A DNA stretch of 64,000 nucleotides from Timema cristinae (taxonomy: Eukaryota > Arthropoda > Insecta > Phasmatodea > Timematidae): positions 53,557,846-53,621,845 of the forward strand of contig JBCFYV010009882.1 of the NCBI GenBank assembly GCA_039000515.1, read 5' to 3'. A program made the position numbers and the translations under genes. The notes below the pieces were generated by a model. The model saw only the letters and a program-made list of their open reading frames with translations. It was not told where the DNA came from and searched no databases. Within the stretch, counting starts at the first letter, position 1. Each line of letters starts with the position of its first letter. This document shows, one piece after another, positions 12,701-24,700 of this stretch.

Positions 12701-15700
12701 GGGAGTCCCTAAAATGTTTACCTTTCATAAGATGCTTTACATTCATGCATTTCCACTGAGATGAAATTAATTCTATAGATTTAGCAGTGATTTGTATATT
12801 TTTATTCTTTAAAACGTTGAGAGCAGCAATGCTTTTTTCGTCAAATAATTTGATTGCATATGCAACATTTTGCTTTTCCATGACGTCGGCAACAATACCT
12901 TAAAAGGCTGTTTTAGCGATGGTTTTGTTTTCTTTAAAATACCATTTTTTTTCAAATCACTAAGCCTAGCTCTAAAATTTAAATTCCTTTCTGTCTCAAG
13001 ATGATTAAATGGTAAAGATTGTATTAGAAAGGTTTGTTCTGCATCCTTTTGATTCAACCAATTGTTTCAAATGGATTTCAACAAATAAACTGAGCCAAAC
13101 AATAGATAAATATCGTCATCTAATTTAGTCAGATTTTTGAAACTAGATAACAAACGGAATAATACAAAACTTTCATTTACAATATTCAAAATAACATTTT
13201 CCTTCCAGTTAATTGTCTCCACAAATCTTCTTAAACACAGTTGAGCGTACTAATCTGAATTCTCAAAGTCAACAAGTGTTTTTGTTTCATCTTTTCATCC
13301 CTCTCTCCACGTGTTTTTAGCCAAAGTTGAGCCATAGCTATACGCATGTGTGAGAATTTGATCACTATATTGAAACAAGAAACTAAAAAAGAATGTTGTG
13401 CAAATATTTTAAAATGTACTGGTGTACTCAATAGGATCTAATTGGATTCTAACTTAGAATGCACCACACAATTGACCATTGTTTTAGAGTGAAATTCTTT
13501 AACTCTGTCATAGAGTGCACCAATTTCAGATGATGTATTTGTCTAGAAATATTATTACATTAAGTTGCAATCTTAATAAAATAATGTTTTTAATACACAG
13601 TTTGAAATTGGCTCTGTAAAACCTGGAAAAGTCAGGGAATTTTAAAATATAGTTTGGCTGGACACCCTGACAAACTACCTTTATATAATTTAATAAACAT
13701 GTTCCTGTTCACTCTTTTATTGTCTGATATTAATGTTAAAACACGATATCTACATAAACTTAATGTTTTTATTACACACAAAGTTAGTTCATAAAGTTTA
13801 TTTGCAGTAAGATTTTTTAATTGGGTAGAGTGGGCGGCCTGGTGGTCTAGGGGTAAGGTGTCAGACTTCTGTGCTGGCGGCCGGGGTTCAATCCTCGGTC
13901 CTGGCACAGATTTATCTGATTACCAAACCCTTCCTTCACCTCTGACAAGACATCTTGTGATTGTGGGGAATGCCAGGCCTCCACCGTGGTTCGGATTCCA
14001 CGTTAAACTGTAGGTCCTTCATTTCATCTCACAATCACCCTACCATTACACATTAGCGTAAGTGCGTATAACCCGAACGGGTAGTAAGACGCGGTGCTAA
14101 TAATAATAATAATTGGGTAGAGAGCTACTACATCTTTTTTTTTGACAGCAAAGATAATATCATTAACGGTTGGATTGTAGTAGTTTCCTGAAGTGTGTCA
14201 CAAAAGCCTTCTCTTGACCCATTTTTGTAAGAAATGGGGGGGGGGTTACATAAATTTCGTCAAGTAATACGTTTACAACTTTTCTATGATCATCTAACAT
14301 CTTAGCTTTTTCAGACAAATATTTGATGTGAGGCATTCCTGAACTTCACGTGCTTAGCGCCTGAGATAGTCTTAAATAGCTGGGATGTGGGAGTGTCAAA
14401 AAGTTAGAATTTCTAATTTTCTTATATACCGCTGTGTTACTAAAATAAAGAAAACTGTCCCATATTAAAGTTTCCTGTGTGTATCTGGGTGATTTATCAA
14501 CTACCAAATTAATTTGCTCGTGCAAAAATTTTGTTTTAATGTTCAATGGAGAATTTTCCTCAATGCCATTACAACATTGTTTTAAAACTTCTGAGGCATG
14601 CTTCATTGAATCTTCTGTTGAAAGGGTCTCAGGAATGTATGAAGCCAGATTACTCAACAAACATTCTAATTTGGTCCACCTGTTAATTAACATTTCTGTT
14701 TCTAAAACCCATTTAAATTTAAAATTTGGTATGATAACATTGTTGTGTGAAATTTTAACTATCAAATTATTAGTTATTTTTAATGATACTGTAATTTTAG
14801 GAATGTCACACAACTTGTATAAATTTTCATGAGAGTAATACTATTTTCCGACTCAATTTTTGTAAAATGGTCTGCATTTATTGAGCTGATTTTACCTTTT
14901 AAAACCTGGAAATCTTTAATTACCCCATCTTGATTCCATTTATTTAAACTGTCTTCATCTCGGCAAGCGAACTCTCCTCTTCATTTTTCAGGTGGTTTTC
15001 ATTTAGCTGGAGGCTCTGAGATGAAATATGAGGGCTGATTAGGAAAAATGGATGGATAGGCATCATTGATCAGCTTGGGAATTTTTCTAGCCACTATTAA
15101 AACAGATCCGTCATCTCTCCTGTAGCACGATCTTCTCGGATTATAAATTTCTCATAAAAATGATCCATACAAATAGCAGAACTTGCTGGTATAAAATCAT
15201 CCCTAAGGATGGTATGTAACTTCTGTTGACGGCAATGGGGTTCCTTTGAAAATAAAATGTATTTATATATTTCTCCTTCTGAGAATCATAGTTAGGAACA
15301 CAACACTTACGAGGCATTTTTAAATTTTATCATGAAAATTAAAAGTTTGATGCCATTAAAAGTGAATCTGTAACCAGGACTAGCAAATATTATTTTCAAA
15401 TTAAAGGCTAAAACATTGAATCACTAACACTTTTGATCAACTAATAACTTGTATACCTAGTAATTATTTTGGATCACAATAGTATGCTATATAACTAAAA
15501 CGATATATTAAAACCACTTAAATCAATGTAACGACTGGACGGTCGGCATGAGCGAAATACACCGTGAGGAATTTCTCGGCAGACTGGAGTTATTTGGCCT
15601 TGGCGACACTTCCTCAGACAGGGTTGACCCACCATTCCCAAGATGTAAGCCCTTTCGTGTGACATCACCAACTCACATAGGACCAAGCACCCAGGCCTGT

Positions 15701-18700
15701 TAATATCTCGGAAGCCTCGGCTCGGGACATCTTTAATGCAAATGGGATGGGTCTATTTTTAAATTGCTTGCCAGACCGAACGTTGGCATTGAAAGGAGAA
15801 ACCTGCCATGATGGAAAAGGTTTGAAGGGGTGACTAATGGTACTACTATGCCCAAACAGCGATGGCTCGGACAAATGAGTGCCCATCATTACTGTTAAGT
15901 CCACGAAATACGGTGGCTTAGAAATGTAAAGACACAATCTGTGACCCATTATGCTAACCTTAAAGCGTGGATAAAATCTGAGATTTTCAGAGAATTTCTG
16001 CCTGCTACTGATGCATCTTTCAAAGCACAAAGAAGGTAAATCCTATTTATAGACAATTGTGCCACTCACTCTCTAGACACATTCTTTTCGAGGAATGTAA
16101 AGCTGTTTTTTATTCCCCTAACTGCACCAGTGTCATACAAACTTTTTTATTTTGGTGTGATCAAGTGTTTTAAGACGTGTATAAGAAGCAGCTAGTACAA
16201 GCAGGGAAAGAGATTCAACTCAAGATAGACATCCTGCAGGCCATTCACTGAATTGCTTCAGCATGGCAACAAATGACCTAGTCTACATTCCAGAACTGTT
16301 TTGTAAATCATGGCAATGTTAAGAATAATGAAGGGTCATACGGGATCAAGATTGACAAAAGAAGTGATGATGACGGCATGCAAAATGAAGATTGGGCTTG
16401 ACTGGGGGAAAGATTCACTTGTGTTAATTTTGATGTGTATATGTTTGTGGACTAGGAGCTCATGACCTGTGTCGTGTCGTGTCGTGTGTTGTTGTGTTGT
16501 GTGTGGAAGAAATGTGTTGCGAGTTGGGTAGTGGAGTTTGCTTGGAGGAGACACAAAATTGTGGTGAAGATGACGATATAAACAAGCCCAAATCAGTGCC
16601 GAGTTTTACTAAAGCACTTCATGCATTTGAGACCTTGTAAGCGTTAGTGTATGGTTACATTAGCATTGAAAGAGACCATGCAAACGTTGTTAACATTGAA
16701 GGTTTATTGTTTAATTTTAAATTGATTGGTTCTTCTAAACAAATGAATATTAATGATATTTATTTTAATAAAAGAAATTATATGAAGTAGTGGAAACAAA
16801 ACCTTATTTGTGCATGTTAACATAAATGGTCAATTTACCATATCTGAAGTGTAGGCATAAAGATAATTATTGTATGTTAAGATATAAGTTATTGTTTATG
16901 TGTGGTAACGCTATTTTTCTTTTTAATATATAATACCCACCATCTTTTTTCTATTTTTCTCTTGTTCCTTTTTGTACTGTGGGAATTAATGTGCTGTGAA
17001 ATTATATCGAATTCAATCTACATCTTGTTATTTAATTTACTACTATCCTATCCTATTAATCACACCAAATAAGTGTACTTTTTTTTATTTAGTAAATACA
17101 TAAAGGAAAATTTTATAGTTTTTATTAATTTTATATAATAATGATACCTGGACATGGGAATAAAACCTGGGATATTTGGCTTAGTACACCAATGCTCAAA
17201 CCACTGAGCTATCCAGGAGCCGTCCTGTGCCCAGGGCACAGACAAATAATATACTTAGACACTCATCTCCAGGTTAAAATGGCTGTGCTCCTTTTGCCAG
17301 CTTGAGTCCTTCATCACTAGGATCGCTACATTCAGTCCTAGTATCACCCAGCACTGACACTAGTGAATCCTAGTGTTGAAAGTGTCAAGCTGGCTAAAGG
17401 AGTGCAGCTAAACCCCTGTAAGGTTGAGAGTCTGTATCTATTATTTGTCTATGGCCTAGGGTCTTTCTTCACTCATATTTTAAGGCAAAGTCTGTTATGA
17501 ACATGCAAAAATCATTAGCCACATATGTGTGGTTAATTAAGATCTCGAGCTATCAGATAATCTAGCCATATAAGACTTGGGGGGGACTTAATGCTGGAAA
17601 AACAATGATAATTGTGTGAATGCGCGTATCATAATGGATTAAATAGCCAAGCTATTATATTTGTTAATTATAGTTATAGCTGGATATAAATGTATATTCT
17701 TAACATTTAAAAATGAAACCAAGACACAGGAATCAATATTGAGAATATATTTATATGCGGCTATTACCGTAATTAACAAATATAATAGCTTGGCTATTTA
17801 GTCCATCATTAAAACAATATGTTTGGATATAATTTAAACAAATTACTTAACAATATTCTCTGCTATTCACTCCTATACATAACCGTTATATGAACTGCAC
17901 TTATCTTGAACACAAGATTGCTCCTTAGCATCACAATACTAACAAAAATTATGTCCCCAATAACATTTTAATAGAAATGCCAGTATAAATTAATGTGTCT
18001 ATTTGTTATATGATATAGTAATGTGCATAGATATCTCAAAATAAAAGGATAATCACATAACTCTTCTGAATATATCCGGTACCTTATGATTTGTCATTTT
18101 TCCTATGATTCCTAATTTCAATGAATTGTTTTTTTATTTTTCCAGTTCCAAACGAGGAGCCTAAAAGTCCTGTTTTCAAAACATTCCCTCAGTCTGCCAC
18201 TCTGCAGGAAGGAGAAAGTGTTAGTTTTAACTGTGAAACTGAGAAGGTACCACTTAAAGGTAAAGAGGTTTTACTTATTTTTAAAATGCATGAAACGTTT
18301 TTACTCTTACTATCTATATTTTTAACTGAAGCACCCATGTGCTTACAGCTAGCAATAATAATTGTATAGGGAAAGAGAGTTTCAAGAGTAGCTTAAAAGA
18401 AAATGAGAATAGGGTAGGAAGGTATGAAATTTGGACTCGGGTAAACAATTGTTAGATATAAATTTTGGTAATATGGTATAATGGAAAATTACATTAATAA
18501 ATTGTTGGAGAATAGTTAAATATGAAATGGTATACAGTACATACTCACTAAATGGCATTAGGAGCTTGAAAGTTAATTAATTGCCAAACTTACAAAAGTA
18601 TGCCACCTATCCCTATCTCTAGCTAGTTTTCTGCAGTTCACCTCATTACACCCCAACTTCCTCAGGTCCATTCTAATGTTATCCTCCCACCATATGCATC

Positions 18701-21700
18701 TAGGTCTTCCCATTGGTCTCTTATCATCGGGTTTGCTAGTTAAAACTTTGAACAAGGTTTTAGATTCTTCCATTATTGATTCATGTCCTGCCCACCATAA
18801 TCTACAAGACTTTATTATCCTAACAATGTCTTGTTATGAGTACAGGGTATGTAACTTATCATTATGTCACCTCCTCCACTACTCAGAAGCCTCATATCTT
18901 TTGGACCAAATATCTTCATAAGCACTTTGTTTTCGAACACATTTTATTATTATTATTATTATTAATTTTTTTTTTTTCCAGAGTGGAAGTTAATAGACCA
19001 CTTATCACACGCATAGAGAACAATTGGTAAAATTGTTTTGTATGTTCTGAGTTTTACATTCCTTTAAAGCAGGCGAGATGACAACTTACTGACTGAGTAA
19101 TAGCAAGAATTTCTTGACTGTATTATTTTCTTAAGTTCCGATCTAATATCGTAATTGCTGGTTAAAAGTGTTCATTAATATTTAAACTTATTAACACTGT
19201 TTAATGAGAGTAGAGTACAACTAAGGCAAATATTTAAACCACTCCAGAATATTTATAAATTGGGGGTTTATTCAGTAAGGAAAGGGAAAATCATTGAAAA
19301 AACCAAATGTGATAGACATTATTATTGGCATAGAAGGAGGAAAATATTCATTGTTGAAGTATACAAAAGGAAATTGGGTTGTGTTAAGAAAGTAACCCTT
19401 CTTTATTTTCCTATCCTATATTTCCACATTTCTTCCTCCTTTAATCACGTCCATTCTTCTCCGCTGCTCCTCCCAGATTTTTCTTCGTCTACCATGCGGC
19501 CTTTTTATTACATACGTCATCTCTATCAGTCTTTCTGGTATTCCTTTTCCATCCTCATTACATGACCATACCTTCTCATTCTTCCTTCCTCTACTATCTC
19601 ATGTACTCCCTGTACTCCCACTCTTTCCCGGGTAACTTAATTCCTTATTCTCTTTCTCCTCATGGCAAATAACATGCTCCTCACAAATTTCATACCCATG
19701 ACCTCCATTATCCTTGTTTCTTTTATATTCAATATCCATATTTTTGCTGCATATGTGATTGTGAGTACAAAGTACGCCCTATCTGGAATTTCCTTACACT
19801 TCAAGGGCTCTTAGCTTCTCCATAACAGGTGTCTGACACACCTATAGAATAACTCCCCCTGCTGCCCTCTTCTTATTAATACTACCACCCTTCGTCTCAT
19901 TCGCGCTTCTAAGTTACTTTATATTCTGTCCAAGAGGGGCAATGAATAGAATTGATTAGAGATTATTTGCGGACAGATGAGAAATATGAAAATCTAATAA
20001 AAATAAAAACATTATGCCCTGATAAAGTAGGTTAGGGCTACAACTGATCTTCCATTGTACTACAGGGTAGTAACATATCTAAAGAGAAGAAACTGGAAGG
20101 ATAATCGGTATTAAATAAGGAGACTGGATAGGTTGTTGAACTAGATCTAGTTATTTGATACTCATATTGAGTTTATCAAGCGTTAGCTTTCTCCATGTCT
20201 TTTGCTTTCATGTACAGTTGTCATTGTACTAAAAACAACATAAAGCTAATCCTGATTCGCCGGTGACATTGGTATCAATGAGAGATGATTGATGATTGAT
20301 GAGAGATGATTTGCACAGGTACATCACAGACTTTCCTCAGCTTTGCTATTCATCTACAATAACTTATATAAGCGTTAGCGTTCTCCATATTCTTACTAAT
20401 AAGATATGAGTTCAATTTTAGTTAAGACCACATTAAGGGGAGTTAGGGGTGTTGACAAAAAAACAAAGTTATTTTAAAGGGTACACAACGGTCTCTAGTT
20501 TTAAATAGAGAACAAGAACATTTCTCGGGGTGTCATTGTCACATGGTACATACATACATACATACATATGTACATAATCACGCCATTCCTTTATTAGGTA
20601 GGCAAATAACTTGTGAATATAGCTGAAAAAAAATTTGTACGAATCCATCTTCACTAACTTTCTCCACATTTCCCTAGCCTTGCATACTTCCTTCACTTCC
20701 ACAACAGCCATACACCGATTCATACATGATCTTTTATTCTTAAGACATTTAATGTTTCTCCTTTTGAACCATACACTTAATCTTAATATATTTGACTCGT
20801 CACTCGATCCATACTCATCCTCTCAATATGCCCAAACCACTGTAAGACACTTATTTCACATTAACCTATTGAATTCCCTTTAAAACCACACTCCTTCAGC
20901 ACCCATTCATTACTGACTCTGTCCATATGAGTTTTTCCACAAACATTTCTTAGATATATCTCATTCCAACCACATTCACCATGATCTTGTGTGTCTCATG
21001 ACAAACCCACACTTCACATACATAAAACAACGTTGGCATTAACACACTTTTATATATTGCCATCTTTGTCTCTGTTGATACTTCCTCATTCTTTGCTCTA
21101 ATCCACATACATCCAAATACTATCAGAGATGTATTAACTCTTCTGTCTATTTAACCTACTATCCTTCCATTTTTACAGAACATTCTGCCCAGATACACAA
21201 AATCATTCACTTGTTCTAACAGTTTTCCATTTATACTAAGTTGACAATCATTTCCTGATCCGTCCTTATCAAAAATCAATACCGTAGTTTTGGAGATATT
21301 TATACAAATATCCATTCTGTCTGTCGCCATACTCAAACGATTTAATGCATTCTGGAATTCACTTTCCTTCTGAACCATTAATATGGCACCATATGCATAT
21401 AACAGCACTCTCACATTCACATTGTCCAATTGTACACCAACCCCATTCTCACAAGCATCCCTCATACACTTATTCATGAACATATTAAACAACCATGGAG
21501 ACATAACACAACCTTGGTTAACACCCCGTTCAATGTCAAACCATTCGCTCAAAGCTCCATCCACCCTACTGGCCACTTTACTTCCATCATACACTGCCTT
21601 CATTGCATTTACTAACCATTCCTCTACACCATACTCTCTAAGAACATTCCATAACATACTCCTATTCCCTCGATTGTACGCTTTCTCCTGGTCAATAAAT

Positions 21701-24700
21701 GCACGGTAAACTTTCTTTCTTAGTACTGTACAGTTCTCAATCACTTGTTACAATGCAAATGTCTGGTCCATGCAACCTAGCATTAAACCACATTGCACAC
21801 CCCAAATCTTGCCCGCAGTTCTTTCACGAACTCTCTCATTTAAAACTCTCCCAAAAACTTTGCCTAGAATACTCAATAAATTAATATCCCTATAATTCTT
21901 ACATTCACTCTTACCGCCTTTGCCTTAAAAAAAGGAACAATGGCGGCATTTTTCCAGTTATTAGGAACGTTTGCAATCCTAGTACACACATTGAACAAAA
22001 CTCACACAATTTACTGAGTAATAGCGTGCCCCCACACATAATCATTTCACTTGTGAACCCATCTACACCAATAACTTTGCCATTCTTTAACATTTTCCCT
22101 ATTTTATACTACTTTATCCATATTTTCGCCATACAATTGTTCAAAATACTTTCTCTGTCGCTCTCTTACACCGTTTTCAACCCAGATCATCTCACCGTGT
22201 TAATTATGAATGCCATAGGTCTTTCCTTGCACTCCTTGTTTCATTCTCTTTACCCACTATCAGAACAGCTGCTTATTACCTTCAAAATCATTTTGCATTA
22301 TTTCTCCTTTTAATCTCATTTGCTCTTTACTCTCATTTATTACTTTCTTTGCATTAATCTTTTTTCTCTTTGTATATGTCCCACAACCTCATGTTCTGTT
22401 TCTCTTCACATTGATCATTCTTTTGTATGCTTCTTTCTTTTCTCTCACAGCTTCTTTCGCCCGTTCATTCCACCATGCATCTCAAGTTTCCCACAGCCGC
22501 AGATCCACACACAACTCTCGCGCACTCAACTACAGCCTCTTTTATTCTTTTACAAGCTTTTTAAATTGCTTTAGTATGTATTTCGACATTCCATTCATGC
22601 TCTGTGTAAAGTTAATTTTTCGCCCAGCAATTTTTAATATTGCACTCTCACATTTTTATCGATCAAATTTTCCACTTTCACTCTTATTTGCTTACTTCTC
22701 TTGCGCTGCCTCTTCACAAAATTCCTATATAATACAACTTCTGAAATCACTAGAAAATGATCTGTTCCACATTCGCTCCAAGCACAGCGCTAGTATTCTT
22801 TACTAAACTTCTCAGTGTCTCATCATACACCACAAAATTAATCATCTTTCTCGAATGGCCCCCTTTACCATATATACAAGTAAATATATTTGTGCTTAAA
22901 CCATGTGTTCAACACAATTAAACCTTTTTATAAACGCAGACTCACTAATTCTTCACCATTTTCGTTCACCCTGTCATCACCATACCTTCCTATCATTCTT
23001 TCTAAATTCTCTCTTTGCGTACCCACCCATCCATTCATATCTTCTAACAAAATAATTATTTCACCCTGTTCACATGCATTCAAGGCTTCATTGAGATCAT
23101 TTAAAAACTCCGTTCTCACAATATCGTCTTCACCTTCCACCGGAGCATAGCCAGCAACCAACATAATTCTACGAATACATGTTTCCATACATACCCATAG
23201 AAGTCTAGATGACACCAACTTATATCTTCTTACAAACAGCTTAGTTGTTGGGCTAAGGATTAAACCTATTCCTTGACTTCCCCTTAGCCATTCATCAAAA
23301 CCTGACCACAGTGCCAGGATACAATCACTCGTCATCGAAACATCTTTCCCTTTCCGCTTGGTTTCACATACAAACAAAATTTCAATTTTTCTTCTAATCA
23401 TTTCCTCTAACAGTTAATTATCTTTGTTACACACTCCTCTCACATTCCACATTCCAATAGTCCATATTCTCGCCAATTTGTCAACCGATGGGCCCTTCAG
23501 TTTTAACCTCAGCTGTCCATAATAGCTTTGGTCATCCGAGGATATTCTTTCACAATTTCTAATAGTAATTTTAAATAGAATAGACCCGGTTACTAGCCTT
23601 GATCCCACCCACACCCACAACAATATTTGCAGCTTACAGTACAACCATTGCTTAGTCTTACCTTGAGCGTGCTTGCACTATTCCTGCAAACCACTATCTC
23701 TATTATAGAGATAGCCTTGCCAGCCAATATACTGTTGCCCATGTTACTACCACTAGGAGGTAAGATGATGCACTGACACACCAGGACACTTGTCACATGG
23801 TGAGGAGAAATAAATTGGAATTATTGCCGGAATTGGGGGAGAGTTAAAGTAATATGTCATAATTACCCTGTTGAGCATGTAGGTTACCTAGATGGTTCAG
23901 AGACCATCCTTAATATAATTTTGTGGTTGTAAAGAAATTCAAGGTAGTAGGCTTACAACAAAAATTCTTTTTAAAAAAGTATCGGTGTTTACTGATTGAG
24001 AAACATTTTTGTTATGCCCCACAGTCAAATAATCAATGTATCCAAACAACTTCAATTGTTTCCAATTAGCTTGCTTGCCGAGAAACTTTCAAAATTCAAT
24101 ATAATAATGGATTGTGAAATGCAATATCTAAAACCTGAATTACTAAGAACTGAACATGATGTGCCTGGTATCCACCCACACTACAGCCAAACAAAACATA
24201 ATCAATTTAAAATGTATGTGCCTTAATTTAAATCTTTATTTTTTAAATTTTGGAATATTGTAGGAAATTAATTATAAAAATACAATAACTATGCCTAGTT
24301 CCCATTTTGACAAGGATATAGGTACTTATTGAGATTATCAATGAAGTAATAAGTGAAATCTTAGTCATTATAGAACCTAAATTACAACCAAAGTGTTTCC
24401 TGATAACTAGGCCTGGTACAGTTGTTTTGAAACAATTCAAACATCTTCCAGATATTATATTAAATAACTCTGACATCCTTAATTGATAAACTGAAGGGAA
24501 CTGATAACAATGATTAGATAATAAGTCCAAAATGTTCATTGAGTCAAAATATTGTTCTTACTAGCCTTAACATGGTTTGTCATTCATTATGTGGACAATA
24601 TTAAGATAGAAAAAGTGTATATCCCTTATGGGTAGTAAGATGCGGTACTAAAAAAAGATAGAAAAAACAAACTTACCACTTTACATGATGATAAATAAGA

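Larger units (their letters stand above)
20470..23830 (-). mobile_element. Degenerate LINE (RTE-like) with endonuclease and reverse transcriptase
   Basis: Reading on minus, a 5' leader (about 23830-23450), APE-type endonuclease (23460-22928), RT (22093-21151) and the post-RT region with WRKLVKMDS (to 20470) follow in the usual LINE order. About 3.3 kb, close to a short LINE with one ORF. Every segment has stops or frameshifts. Clade is uncertain; layout and motifs fit RTE-like elements. Lies in the 7.1-kb intron, antisense to the host gene. Confidence 0.75.

Noticed and set aside
15495..16030. Minus-strand frames of 63 and 121 residues
   Set aside because: Antisense to recognisable Tigger catalytic sequence, with no motifs of their own.
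17105..17225. Functional tRNA gene
   Set aside because: Acceptor and T-stem pairing are poor and the B box is degenerate.
21383..22806. Several plus-strand frames of 60-130 residues
   Set aside because: They are antisense shadows of the minus-strand LINE.
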